Below, piece by piece: positions 26,557-34,998 of a stretch of 37,225 nt of DNA; the first letter of the stretch is position 1; each line of letters opens with the position of its first letter. The position numbers and the translations under genes were made by a program. Origin of the DNA: Gammaproteobacteria bacterium (GTDB lineage: Bacteria; Pseudomonadota; Gammaproteobacteria; DSM-19610); NCBI GenBank assembly GCA_030621785.1, contig JAUXGZ010000013.1, positions 1-37,225 on the forward strand, written 5' to 3'. Under the pieces are notes generated by a model that saw only the letters and a program-made list of their open reading frames with translations, had not been told where the DNA came from and did not search any database.

Positions 26557-27381
26557 TCAGCTTATCGGTACATCAAAATTTGCCCAGACCGGACAGTGGT
26601 CGGAGGGTTTCTCCATGGCCCTGATATCATAGGAAATACCGGTTTTTGTACAGCATTCGGCCAGCACCGGCGTGGCCAGCAAAAAATCGATGCGTAATCC
26701 GCGTTTAGGGTCACGGTCGAAACCCTTGCTGCGATAGTCGAACCAGCTGAAACAGTTATTTTCTTCGGGATGCTGGCTTCTCCAGGTGTCGACCAGTCCC
26801 CAGTTGGCGATTTTCTGCAGCCACTCGCGTTCTTCGGGCAGAAAACTGCATTTTCCGCCCTTCAGCCAGCGCCTGGCATTGTCGGCGCCAATACCAATGT
26901 CGCGGTCATCCGGTGCAACGTTCATGTCGCCCATGACTATGACTGGTTGCTCCGGATCGTGGTTTTGCTGCAGCCAGTCCAGCAGGTCACTGTAAAACTT
27001 GCGTTTGGCCGGGAATTTGCTTTCATGGTCCCGACTTTCTCCTTGCGGAAAATAGCCGTTCAGGACCGTCAATGTACGGCCGTCGGCCAGCGGAAAATCG
27101 GCCGTGATCAGGCGCCGCTGTTCATCTTCGCTATCGTGCGGAAAGCCCCGGCGAACCTCGGCGGGCGGCCGGCGGGAGAGTATGGCGACGCCGTAGTGCG
27201 CCTTCTGACCATGCCAGGCGGCATGGTAGCCAAGCGCCTCGATCATGCCGACCGGAAAGTCTGCATCCTGCACCTTGGTTTCCTGGATGCCGATAATATC
27301 CGGACGGTGATCGTCTACCAGTTTCTGCAACTGGTGCGGCCGGGCGCGTATGCCGTTGGTGTTGAATGAAACAATCTTCAT
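26557..27381 (-). CDS. xthA: Exodeoxyribonuclease III (AP endonuclease)
   Basis: Base-excision repair nuclease that cleaves at abasic sites, 274 residues, ExoIII type. Endonuclease/exonuclease/phosphatase fold motifs: [14 protein letters not shown] (Asn7), [10 protein letters not shown] (catalytic Glu), GYFPQGE with Tyr, the GDMNVAPDD pair (Asp/Asn), DFLLAT and the C-terminal PSDHCPVW (catalytic His). The start is the ATG at 27381; the frame is open further upstream, but the family begins at MKIVSFN. No strong ribosome site is visible. Divergent from the M16 protease gene, with 139 bp between. Confidence 0.94.
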   Translation of the reverse strand: MKIVSFNTNGIRARPHQLQKLVDDHRPDIIGIQETKVQDADFPVGMIEALGYHAAWHGQKAHYGVAILSRRPPAEVRRGFPHDSEDEQRRLITADFPLADGRTLTVLNGYFPQGESRDHESKFPAKRKFYSDLLDWLQQNHDPEQPVIVMGDMNVAPDDRDIGIGADNARRWLKGGKCSFLPEEREWLQKIANWGLVDTWRSQHPEENNCFSWFDYRSKGFDRDPKRGLRIDFLLATPVLAECCTKTGISYDIRAMEKPSDHCPVWANFDVPIS

Positions 27382-27520
27382 TGTGGGGGATTCCGTTGTG
27401 CAGGGTGCCGGACATTCTATCGGCTCGGGCCAGCCAGAGGCAACGAGGCATGGCATCGCGCTGTGGAGGCACGTTACAATGAAGGGCAATGAAACGGGGC
27501 ATCCTGAAGGTGGGTTTTCA

Positions 27521-30487
27521 ATGGTAGACAGTACGGCGGCTAGTCAGGCTGCAGACATTTCTGCGCCAGGGCAGGTACACGAAGCATTCGAGTGGTTACG
27601 CAGTGAACGCATCGATACGCTGAATATCGTAGTGGAGGAGTATCGCCACCGTGTGACCGGGAGTTCCCATTATCATCTTGTCGCCGATAATCCGGAAAAT
27701 GTTTTTCTGGTTGCGTTCCGGACCGTACCGATGGATTCCACCGGTGTTGCGCATATGCTGGAACATACGGCCCTGTGTGGCAGTGAACGCTACCCGGTGC
27801 GCGATCCGTTCTTCATGATGATCCGGCGCTCATTGAATACCTTCATGAATGCGTTTACCAGCAGTGACTGGACCGCGTATCCGTTCTCCAGTCAGAACCG
27901 GAAGGACTTCAATAACCTCACGGACGTGTATCTCGATGCCGCGTTCTTCGCCCGTTTGCACGAGCTGGACTTTGCCCAGGAAGGCCACCGTGTCGAGTTT
28001 GCCGAGCCGGAGAATCCGGATTCTGATCTGGTGTTCAAGGGCGTGGTATTCAACGAAATGAAGGGGGCCATGAGTGCACCGGTCAGTGTCCTGTGGCAGG
28101 AACTGAGTTCCCATGTGTTTCCGACCACCACCTACCACTACAACAGTGGTGGTGATCCGGTTCACATCCCGGACCTGAGCTGGGAAGAACTGAAGGCGTT
28201 CTACAAGACGCACTACCATCCTTCCAATGCGGTTTTCATGACCTATGGCAATATCCCCGCGGTTGAGCACCAGGCCAGAATGCATGACCAGGCGCTGTCG
28301 AAGTTCGAGCGACTCGACCTGCACATCGAAGTGGCTGATGAGCAACGTTACCGCGAACCACTGCGTGTCGTGGAGTCGTACGCGCTGGATGAGGAGGAGG
28401 CGCGCGGCGACAAGACGCATATTGTCATGGGCTGGTTGCTGGGGCCGAGTATCAATCTCAGGCAGCAGCTGGAGGCGCACCTGCTCGAAGGCGTATTGCT
28501 CGATGACAGCGCCTCGCCCCTGCGCCATGCGCTGGAGACCAGCGGCCTGGGCAGCGCACCTTCACCGCTGTGCGGACTGGAAGCTTCCAATCGTGAAATG
28601 AGTTTTGTCTGCGGGCTGGAAGGCAGCAAGCCGGATAATGCCGATGCGGTTGAACAACTGGTGCTGGACGTACTGAAAAAGGTAGCCGATGAGGGTGTTG
28701 CGCTCGAACGGGTCGAGTCTGTTCTGCACCAGCTGGAATTGAGTCAACGGGAGGTTTCCGGTGATGGTTATCCCTACGGCTTGCAGTTGATTCTGGAATG
28801 CCTGTCTTCGGCGGTTCACCGTGGTGACCCGGTGGCACTGTTGAATCTCGATCCGGTGCTCGAGGAATTGCGGCACGAGATTCAGGATCCCGCCTATGTT
28901 CCCCGCCTGGTTCGCGAGTTATTGCTGGATAATATGCACCGTGTACGTCTTGCGCTGATTCCTGATACGGACCTGGCTGCACGTTCCGAGCACGCCGAGA
29001 CTGAGCGGCTGGCAGCCATGAAGGCCGCGATGAGCGACGCAGAGAAGTTTTTTGTTATCAGTCAGACCCGGGCATTGCAGGAACGTCAGCAGCAGGAAGA
29101 CGACAGCGATCTGCTGCCCAGGGTCGGCCTGGAGGATATTCCTCCTGAACTGCACATCGCCCACGGTGAGTCGGAGCAGGTTGATGGATTGCAGGCCACC
29201 TACTACGATCAGGGCACCAATGGCCTGTTGTACCAGGAGGTAGTGGTGGAACTGCCGCAGCTGGACGAGGCCACGCAGAAGGTCTTGCCCTGGTATACGC
29301 ACAGCCTTTCCCGCCTGGGCTGCGGTGGTCGTGATTACCTTGAAACCCAGGCGCTGATGACTGCGGTTTCCGGTGGGATCAACGCCAGCACCGCGGTGCG
29401 CGGCGGTGTGGGTGATGTGCAGGCGCTGCAGGGTTGTTTTATGTTGTCGGGCAAGGCGCTGGTGCGCAACCATGGCAAGCTCGGCAGCCTGATGGCCTCC
29501 ATGCTGGAGGCACCGGATTTCAGTGAGCTGGATCGTATCCGGGAACTGCTCGCGCAGCAACGTGCCCGGCGCGAGCAGAGTGTAACCGGCAATGGTCACG
29601 GACTGGCAATGCTGGCGGCCAGCGCCGGGATGAGTGCAGGTGCTGCGCTGGCCCACCGCACACGCGGTCTGGAGGGCATCCATCAGTTGAAGGAACTCGA
29701 TGATTCTCTGGGTGATACGCAATCGACCGGTGAGCTGGCGGCGCAGTTCCAGTCCATCCACGAACAGATACGTTCCGCGCCGCGGCAGTTCCTGTTGATC
29801 GGCGAGCACGAACGTCGACGCCAGGCGCAGCAGGAACTGTTACAGGCGTGGTCTGGCCATACGGCCGGCAACGGTGATTTCCGCTCCTTCAGTAGCCCGC
29901 CTGTTCAGCGTCAGGTCAAGGAAGCCTGGATCGCCAATACCCAGGTCAATTTCTGTGCCAGGGCCTATCCTACGGTGGCCATGGAGCACCCCGATGCACC
30001 GGTTCTTTCGGTGCTGGCCGGTTTCCTGCGCAACGGCTATCTGCATCGTGCAGTGCGTGAGCAGGGCGGTGCCTATGGTGGCGGTGCGAGTCACGATTCC
30101 GAATGTGCAGCGTTCCGTTTTTATTCCTACCGGGATCCGCGGCTGGGAGAGACGCTTGAGGATTTCGACCGGGCCATTGACTGGTTGCTGACAGAATCGC
30201 ATAGCTGGCAGCCAGTCGAAGAGGCCATCCTGGGCGTGATCAGTGGTATCGATAAACCCGGGTCCCCGGCGGGTGAGGCGCGCGATGCGTTCTACAACGG
30301 ATTCTTCGGCCGCACACCGGAACAGCGCCGGAATTTCCGCCAGAGAGTGCTGGAGACCCGTCTCAATGACCTGCAGCGGGTCGCCGACACCTATCTGGTG
30401 CCACCGCGAGCCAGTACCGCAGTGGTTACCAGTGCAGCAGAGCAGGATGCCTGCGGCGACCTCGGACTGGAGCTGAAACACCTGTGA
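27521..30487 (+). CDS. M16C-type metalloprotease (presequence protease/PreP-like)
   Basis: 988 residues, the single-chain closed-chamber form of M16 proteases. The inverted zinc motif H-M-L-E-H is at 78-82 (His78, Glu81, His82) in [24 protein letters not shown], and the third ligand Glu179 lies in VFNEMKG. The C-terminal half carries the substrate-contacting [26 protein letters not shown]. No signal peptide is visible, so it is likely cytoplasmic, degrading short unfolded peptides as PreP does. I chose the ATG at 27521 because GAAGGTGGG precedes it by about 8 bp; the frame is open upstream into the divergent xthA region but has no family similarity there. Confidence 0.9.
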   Translation: MVDSTAASQAADISAPGQVHEAFEWLRSERIDTLNIVVEEYRHRVTGSSHYHLVADNPENVFLVAFRTVPMDSTGVAHMLEHTALCGSERYPVRDPFFMMIRRSLNTFMNAFTSSDWTAYPFSSQNRKDFNNLTDVYLDAAFFARLHELDFAQEGHRVEFAEPENPDSDLVFKGVVFNEMKGAMSAPVSVLWQELSSHVFPTTTYHYNSGGDPVHIPDLSWEELKAFYKTHYHPSNAVFMTYGNIPAVEHQARMHDQALSKFERLDLHIEVADEQRYREPLRVVESYALDEEEARGDKTHIVMGWLLGPSINLRQQLEAHLLEGVLLDDSASPLRHALETSGLGSAPSPLCGLEASNREMSFVCGLEGSKPDNADAVEQLVLDVLKKVADEGVALERVESVLHQLELSQREVSGDGYPYGLQLILECLSSAVHRGDPVALLNLDPVLEELRHEIQDPAYVPRLVRELLLDNMHRVRLALIPDTDLAARSEHAETERLAAMKAAMSDAEKFFVISQTRALQERQQQEDDSDLLPRVGLEDIPPELHIAHGESEQVDGLQATYYDQGTNGLLYQEVVVELPQLDEATQKVLPWYTHSLSRLGCGGRDYLETQALMTAVSGGINASTAVRGGVGDVQALQGCFMLSGKALVRNHGKLGSLMASMLEAPDFSELDRIRELLAQQRARREQSVTGNGHGLAMLAASAGMSAGAALAHRTRGLEGIHQLKELDDSLGDTQSTGELAAQFQSIHEQIRSAPRQFLLIGEHERRRQAQQELLQAWSGHTAGNGDFRSFSSPPVQRQVKEAWIANTQVNFCARAYPTVAMEHPDAPVLSVLAGFLRNGYLHRAVREQGGAYGGGASHDSECAAFRFYSYRDPRLGETLEDFDRAIDWLLTESHSWQPVEEAILGVISGIDKPGSPAGEARDAFYNGFFGRTPEQRRNFRQRVLETRLNDLQRVADTYLVPPRASTAVVTSAAEQDACGDLGLELKHL

Positions 30488-30538
30488 CGAAAAGATCAGT
30501 ATACGAAGGAATGGCGCTGTGGCTGGTCTGCGTGCGGG

Positions 30539-31402
30539 TCAGGGCAGAAGCACCGGACTCGCCGATGCTGGTTTTGTAACCGGCGCCGCCACGGGAGGCG
30601 CTTTTGTGGTGACTTCCGGTGTTTGCGGTGTTCCCAGGAACAACCATGCAGACACGCCGGCACCCAGCAGAATACCGCTGATTACCGACGGTAGTAACAG
30701 GCTGCGCCGTCGCGGTTCATCAGAAACCGGTGGTGAATTCGTTTTTTGAGGCCCGTCCCGGGCCGGAATATTTTTCGTACTGGCCACCGCTGCGGTACCG
30801 GCGGCAGGATTTGTCCCTGCGCCACCCGGCTTCGATCTGTCGGGTTTTTTTCGCTTGCGGGTTTGCAATCCCAGCAGGCGTATCAGCTGCTCAGGCGGCA
30901 ACTCCATGGACGGGTGCAGCGGATTGAAATTCATTGTGCCGGATGATGGCGTATGGGCGTCGCTCGTGTGTCGGACCTGGCTTGCTGTTTGCTCGTCCCG
31001 GTCATTGGTGCCGGCCCTGGCTGGTTGTGCCCATTGTGGCTGGTCCGGAGATGCTGCCAGACCTTCAATGTGTTCAGCCAGCCGGCGTGCCTGGACGGCC
31101 CTGGCGCGCAACTGAGCCATTTCCAGCTCAGTATTCCGCCGCTCTCGCTGTTCACGCTGAACATGCTCCGCCAGCGTTTGTTTGCCACCGGGCCGCGCGT
31201 TGCCGCCAATGAGCTGGTCTGCTCGCCGGTGCATTTCCTCGGTGAAACCGCGCTCAACGGGTGAGGCCTGTTGTGGTGCGGCGGTATTGCCGGTGGATGG
31301 TCTGGTTTCGCGCATGTCTGTAGTCAATATAAAGTTTTGCCCACTGGTGATAGCGTCACAAGAGGCTGTTTTTTGAGTGCCTGAGGCCTGATCCGGCATC
31401 AT
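30539..31402 (-). CDS. Hypothetical protein with C-terminal membrane anchor
   Basis: 287 residues if the first ATG is used; ATG at 31315 (258 residues) is equally possible, and neither has a clear ribosome site. The sequence is low-complexity and polar: a helical Arg/Glu/Gln-rich stretch (QREQRERRNTELEMAQLRARAVQARRLAEH, about 80-115, possible coiled coil), then Pro/Thr/Lys-rich linkers, then one membrane helix (SVISGILLGAGVSAWLFLG, about 234-252) near the C-terminus, followed by a Pro/Val/Ala-rich tail. The arrangement is that of a single-pass anchored protein with a large cytoplasmic disordered part. I recognise no family. Confidence 0.55.
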   Translation of the reverse strand: MMPDQASGTQKTASCDAITSGQNFILTTDMRETRPSTGNTAAPQQASPVERGFTEEMHRRADQLIGGNARPGGKQTLAEHVQREQRERRNTELEMAQLRARAVQARRLAEHIEGLAASPDQPQWAQPARAGTNDRDEQTASQVRHTSDAHTPSSGTMNFNPLHPSMELPPEQLIRLLGLQTRKRKKPDRSKPGGAGTNPAAGTAAVASTKNIPARDGPQKTNSPPVSDEPRRRSLLLPSVISGILLGAGVSAWLFLGTPQTPEVTTKAPPVAAPVTKPASASPVLLP

Positions 31403-31793
31403 GGACCAATCTGCCCGGGTAAAATCAGCACCGGTTCACAGTGCCTGAAAGAATTTGATCTGCTGTGGCCGATGGGTCTGGCAAACGCCTTCCGGGCAGG
31501 AGTGTTTATAAAAAACAAGTAAAAATAGCATGTTATGTAGTTATTCGGGTGAGTGGATGGTGTTCTGGCGGGTTTTTGCGTCGCACTGATGTGCCGGCAG
31601 GACATGGCCTGGACCGGACCGACGTGGTATACAGGTACGAGGCCCGGTTATAGACTGGCCGGAAAAGGGGTTCATGGAGTTCGAAACGCCGGGACGCGCG
31701 GGGAAAGAGGTAGAGAATGCGCAGTCCTGTCTGGCTGGAAGTGTACTGTCATCGCTCGCTAGAAACTATAAACAGAAAAACAGGTGAGATGTC
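31403..31793. other. 391-bp region without a convincing gene
   Basis: An AT-rich patch at about 31503-31550 (TTTATAAAAAACAAG and TGTTATGTAGTTATT) stands out from the GC-rich surroundings and may hold promoters. A 37-codon frame from the ATG at 31673, with AAAAGGGG before it, could encode a small peptide but has no other support. Nothing else was recognised. Confidence 0.4.
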
Positions 31794-32495
31794 ATGCATA
31801 GACTGACCCGAAATCGATTTATTCACCGCTGTTGCCTGGTTTTGGCCGTACTGCTTGCAGCTCCGGCTACGGGCTATGCCTACAGCAATGAAGAGCACTG
31901 GCTGGAAGTCCACGTGATTGACAGACAGACCGCGCAGCCGTTGCGCGATGCATCCGTGTGTCTTGGGACCAGCGCCCGGCCGGATCAGTTTGGCAGCCGG
32001 CGTACCGACCATGAGGGCATCGTTCGTTTCCAGGATTTGCTACCGAATCCACTGGTGCTGAGCGTGTCCCGGAAAGGCTTCCGTAGCCAGCGACGTGCGG
32101 TTGAACCCATGTACGAGAGCCGCATAATGGTGTTGAAGCTGGCATCCGGCGGTGGTGGCCCCGAATGCCATGCGCCGCCACTGCAGAAGCCGGTCCCGCT
32201 TGCGGCTTCCGGCATGACTATCCGGCATATTGCGGTGAGACGCGATGCTGCTGCCTCCAGCGCGCGCGAGGTCATTGTTGACGTAACGGTCAATGGCAAG
32301 GCTGGGCAGATTCGCATTGGTGAGCGTGCGGATTTATCCGGCAGTGAGTGGCAGGACTTGCAGGGTCGGACTCCCTATACGCTGTCCGGTGACCATATCA
32401 CCCGCCTGTATGTGCAGGTTCGGCGTAAGCTGGAGGCCGAGGGCGCCACTATCGAAGAAGTATCGCCGGTGCGGCAGGTGCAGTTCCGGCCCTGA
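31794..32495 (+). CDS. Exported protein with carboxypeptidase-regulatory-like domain
   Basis: 233 residues. Signal peptide with positively charged start and hydrophobic core (RCCLVLAVLLAAPATGYA, likely cleaved after Ala at about 29). Residues 35-115 resemble the beta-sandwich carboxypeptidase-regulatory/Cna-B type repeat: LEVHVIDRQTAQPLRDASVCLGTSARPDQFGSRRTDHEGIVRFQDLLPNPLVLSVSRKGF. The C-terminal half (about 140-233) is a second beta-rich domain of unknown family. A good AGGTGAG precedes the ATG. Likely periplasmic. It converges with the ydcH-family gene, with 5 bp between stops. Confidence 0.65.
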   Translation: MHRLTRNRFIHRCCLVLAVLLAAPATGYAYSNEEHWLEVHVIDRQTAQPLRDASVCLGTSARPDQFGSRRTDHEGIVRFQDLLPNPLVLSVSRKGFRSQRRAVEPMYESRIMVLKLASGGGGPECHAPPLQKPVPLAASGMTIRHIAVRRDAAASSAREVIVDVTVNGKAGQIRIGERADLSGSEWQDLQGRTPYTLSGDHITRLYVQVRRKLEAEGATIEEVSPVRQVQFRP

Positions 32496-32500
32496 TCGGT

Positions 32501-32719
32501 TCAGGCGTCGATATCCGGGATGAGACGGCTTTCGATGGTGTCGATCATGTCCTTCATGCTCAGCTTTCTTTTCTTCAGGCGCCTGATCTGTAGCTGATCG
32601 GGGTAATCGGACTGGATGAGGTGATGGATAACGTCATCCAGGTCCCGGTGCTCCAGGCGAAGCTCCTCCAGTTTTTTCTCGAGCGTACGGATTTCGTTTT
32701 CTGTAAGTGGGTGGTTGAT
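32501..32719 (-). CDS. YdcH/DUF465 family protein with apparent AUC start
   Basis: 72 residues, a two-helix (coiled-coil) DUF465/YdcH-type protein: LTENEIRTLEKKLEELRLEHRDLDDVIHHL, a short turn, then LQIRRLKKRKLSMKDMIDTIESRLIPDID. The second helix with R-R-L-K-K-R-K-L is the family signature. There is no ATG, GTG or TTG between the upstream in-frame stop and the beginning of the helix. A perfect AGGAGG lies 7 bp before an ATC codon at 32719-32717, which gives (I/M)-N-H-P-L-T-E-N as N-terminus, just as the family starts. Start at ATC is inferred; a sequence error for ATG would also explain it. Function unknown. Confidence 0.7.
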   Translation of the reverse strand: MNHPLTENEIRTLEKKLEELRLEHRDLDDVIHHLIQSDYPDQLQIRRLKKRKLSMKDMIDTIESRLIPDIDA

Positions 32720-32770
32720 GGCCCGGCCTCCTGCGTGAACCGCGTAATATACCTTTCGTTGCGGGTGAAT

Positions 32771-33232
32771 TCATCTGTTCGTCCGTGAACGGGGGCGGCC
32801 CTCGAAATGGACAATAGCCTTGACGATCTCCTGGTAGGGAAGCTGTTCCAGCGAGCCGTAGCGGTTTTCTGCCCGCTGGAGGAGTCCGGTGATGTCATCG
32901 ATCCGGTTGCTGTTACCTGGTTCCGGGTGCAGCACCTGTTGTAGTCCCAGCAAGCCGCCGTTCTGGACCTTGATCTCCCTGGCGTGCGGTAGTGGATCGT
33001 CGGTGGTCCTGACACCCAGTGCGAAGCGCGCCTTGCCGCGCAGCAGTTGCAGAAACCGGTTGCAGCGTTCACCGGCCCTGGATGAATCGCAGCTGATGCC
33101 TTCACGGTCGGCAAGGTAGAAACGGGTGGAACAGGTACAGGCGCAGCGCCGGGTGAGTACCGCTTTTTCGAACCTGCAGCGGCGCTGGTTTACGGCGTTG
33201 TAAGTCGAGCGGTATTCAGTTTCCTCAACCAT
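32771..33232 (-). CDS. Conserved cysteine-rich protein, unknown
   Basis: 153 residues. Six cysteines lie in the first 57 residues: Cys19, Cys30, Cys32, Cys34, Cys48 and Cys57 (pattern C-x10-C-x-C-x-C-x13-C-x8-C), followed by a cysteine-free part with LPHAREIKVQNGGLLGLQQVL and a C-terminal helix LPYQEIVKAIVHFEGRPRSR. The cysteine pattern suggests a zinc or iron-sulfur site. No signal peptide and no membrane segment. It lies 9 bp after the 79-residue gene on the same strand, so the two are probably co-transcribed. I do not recognise the family. Confidence 0.65.
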   Translation of the reverse strand: MVEETEYRSTYNAVNQRRCRFEKAVLTRRCACTCSTRFYLADREGISCDSSRAGERCNRFLQLLRGKARFALGVRTTDDPLPHAREIKVQNGGLLGLQQVLHPEPGNSNRIDDITGLLQRAENRYGSLEQLPYQEIVKAIVHFEGRPRSRTNR

Positions 33233-33241
33233 GCCGGTGCG

Positions 33242-33481
33242 TTACTTTTCCCACTCCCGGAGAATCGGCTCTTCGCGTTTTACCATGAGCTGTTCTTCTG
33301 CCTCCAGTTCGGTGTTGGCGAACATGACCTTTATGGCGTAGTTGTCGTGTTCAGCCGTTGCCGCGCGCAGTTCGCGCGCCCGACTGCGAGCCGCCTTGAA
33401 GCTGTCGTATTCCTCGAGTTTTTCCAGGCGTTTTACCAGGGCGGTCGGACCTTGTGTGATCTTGTATACGAAATAGGGCAT
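33242..33481 (-). CDS. Small conserved protein, unknown
   Basis: 79 residues, charged and helical: MPYFVYKITQGPTALVKRLEKLEEYDSFKAARSRARELRAATAEHDNYAIKVMFANTELEAEEQLMVKREEPILREWEK read in segments as strand (YFVYKI), helix, strand (YAIKVMFA), helix. The order beta-alpha-beta-alpha and the lack of Cys and Trp in the core point to a small cytoplasmic fold. It heads a short run of minus-strand genes with the cysteine-rich protein. Function unknown. Confidence 0.65.
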   Translation of the reverse strand: MPYFVYKITQGPTALVKRLEKLEEYDSFKAARSRARELRAATAEHDNYAIKVMFANTELEAEEQLMVKREEPILREWEK

Positions 33482-33539
33482 GTGACTAAAAACCTGAATG
33501 GATTCGATGCGGCAAGTATAACAAGTCCGCTGGAGCTGC

Positions 33540-33836
33540 TCACAAACCCACTTGCTCTACCCGGTTTCCGAGAGTGATGACAAAGCCGGTCATGCGTTCA
33601 TAACCATCCTTGCTGTAGGCAAACTGAAAGGTTCGTTGCACCGCCAGTCGCCCCTGTTCGGAGCGCTGCAGCCTGACACGTTGCAGAGCCACCGATGCAT
33701 CCAGTAGCTGAAGACCCTGAAGGTGGCAGATTTCCTTTGCCGAGCGGGTTGCCCGTTCACGCGCGGCCAGATTGTCGTACCAGAACCAGATCAGCAGTCC
33801 CAGCAAAGCGAGCATTACCAGTCCTGTGCTTTCCAT
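33540..33836 (-). CDS. DUF3301 family membrane-anchored protein
   Basis: 98 residues. One N-terminal membrane helix (LVMLALLGLLIWFWYDNLAARE, about 6-27), then ATRSAKEICHLQGLQLLDASVALQRVRLQRSEQGRLAVQRTFQFAYSKDGYERMTGFV, the pattern typical of DUF3301 (Q-L-L-D-x-S-V followed by R-x-x-x-F-x-F-x-x-S-x-D-G). Function unknown; the family is found in gammaproteobacteria. It is probably anchored with the C-terminal part in the cytoplasm, by the positive-inside rule (Arg/Lys after the helix). Confidence 0.8.
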   Translation of the reverse strand: MESTGLVMLALLGLLIWFWYDNLAARERATRSAKEICHLQGLQLLDASVALQRVRLQRSEQGRLAVQRTFQFAYSKDGYERMTGFVITLGNRVEQVGL

Positions 33837-34014
33837 GGTCTGTCCGCAGCCTGAGGGAGGCCGGGCAGCTTAGCACAGCGCATCATGAACGGTTGTTGGC
33901 GGCCCCGGGTTTTCGCGGATATATCCATGAGGTTTTCAGGGAAAAGGGGGGGAACTGGCTTATCGCAGCATGCTAGACTGGCAGTCACAGGTAGGTAGTC
34001 TGAGGACGGGAACC

Positions 34015-34413
34015 ATGGCGGAAATGAGTCTGGAAGAACGACAGGAACTCACCCGCGGCATTCTGGGCATGCTGGATGAATGGGGTATCGAGCCGAAGCA
34101 TCAGTTGATCCTGCTGGGTCTGGATAATGCCCCGGCACGCGAAGTGCGACAGTTGCGCGATAACCGGCCGCTGCCGGATGACCCGGATGTCATGGCGCGT
34201 GTCGAACACCTGATATCGATTGCCGATGCCCTGCGTACTACCTATCCTTTCAGCAAGCGAATGGGCAAGCTGTGGATGAACAAACCCAACCGAAAATTCC
34301 GGCAGCGCACACCGGCGGCAACCATGGTGGAAGATGGCATCGTCGGCCTGATTTCGGTGCGTTCCTACCTGGATTGCTCCTACAGCTGGGACATATCCGG
34401 CTCGAAAGCCTGA
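34015..34413 (+). CDS. Xre/MbcA/ParS-type antitoxin-like protein (DUF2384)
   Basis: 132 residues from the ATG at 34015, with GAGG at a good distance. N-terminal helices (EERQELTRGILGMLDEWGIEPKHQLILLGL) followed by RPLPDDPDVMARVEHLISIADALRTTYP and the toxin-binding type segment LWMNKPNRKFRQRTPAATMVEDGIVGLISVRSYLDC, where W-M-x-K-P-N and R-T-P-x-x-x-M-x-x-G match DUF2384. Members pair with RES-domain toxins. No RES gene follows here; the next gene is a zinc-ribbon protein 15 bp downstream. It may be a solitary regulator. Confidence 0.7.
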   Translation: MAEMSLEERQELTRGILGMLDEWGIEPKHQLILLGLDNAPAREVRQLRDNRPLPDDPDVMARVEHLISIADALRTTYPFSKRMGKLWMNKPNRKFRQRTPAATMVEDGIVGLISVRSYLDCSYSWDISGSKA

Positions 34414-34428
34414 GCCGGCTGGCCCGTA

Positions 34429-34998
34429 TTGCCGTCCCTGATTCTGCACCCGGATGATCCCTGCTGGCATCCGGTGCAAACCGGTGAGCTGCGGGCTGCT
34501 TTGCAGGAGGATGGCCTGCTGGCGGCCGGTTGCCCGGCGGATCTTTCAGCGGCCTGTCTTGTCGGCGAGCATTTTCTCAGGCTCATTATGTTTCTCGGGT
34601 GTTCGCCACAGGTAACGCTGACAGCTGATGCATCACGCGATGGTCAACCGCTGTGTACTGTCCGCTTTAACAATTTTGATAGTGTTCGTTTTGTTGGCGC
34701 CGCGCCGCGCTCACCGGCCCGCTGTCCGCACTGCCGTGCCGAAGTGGTGATCGAGGTGCCCCGGGTAGATGAAGCCTGTACCTGTGCCGGTTGCAACGTG
34801 AGTATGCCGGTGCAGGCGCTCGATTGGCGACAGGCTGCCGGTTTCGGTCGTTTTTTTATCGAGGTGTCGGGGATTTATCCGCACGAGGCCGTGCCGGCTG
34901 ACCGTTTGCTTGCCCGGCTGCGTGACTTTTCGCATTGCGAATGGAAGTACTTCTTTACTAATCGCGACGTAACTTGTCCGAAACTGCGATCGGAGTAG
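34429..34998 (+). CDS. Zinc-ribbon protein of unknown function
   Basis: 189 residues with a probable TTG start at 34429. A rubredoxin-like or zinc-ribbon site is visible: Cys99-Pro-His-Cys102 and Cys119-Ala-Gly-Cys122, separated by 16 residues. The first 95 residues contain LVGEHFLRLIMFLGCSPQVTL, and after the ribbon comes ALDWRQAAGFGRFFIEVSGIYPHEAVPADRLLARLRDFSHCEWKYFFTNRD. No signal or membrane segment. It lies 15 bp after the antitoxin-like gene. The last 41 bp overlap the end of the antiporter gene on the other strand. I do not recognise the family. Confidence 0.65.
   Translation: MPSLILHPDDPCWHPVQTGELRAALQEDGLLAAGCPADLSAACLVGEHFLRLIMFLGCSPQVTLTADASRDGQPLCTVRFNNFDSVRFVGAAPRSPARCPHCRAEVVIEVPRVDEACTCAGCNVSMPVQALDWRQAAGFGRFFIEVSGIYPHEAVPADRLLARLRDFSHCEWKYFFTNRDVTCPKLRSE

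Noticed and set aside
31553-31762. Plus-strand 69-codon frame in the gap before the exported protein
   Set aside because: Low-complexity Arg/Gly-rich translation, no ribosome site and no similarity that I recognise.
34015-34998. Classical Xre-RES toxin-antitoxin module
   Set aside because: The downstream gene has a zinc-ribbon and lacks the Arg-Glu-Ser residues of a RES domain.
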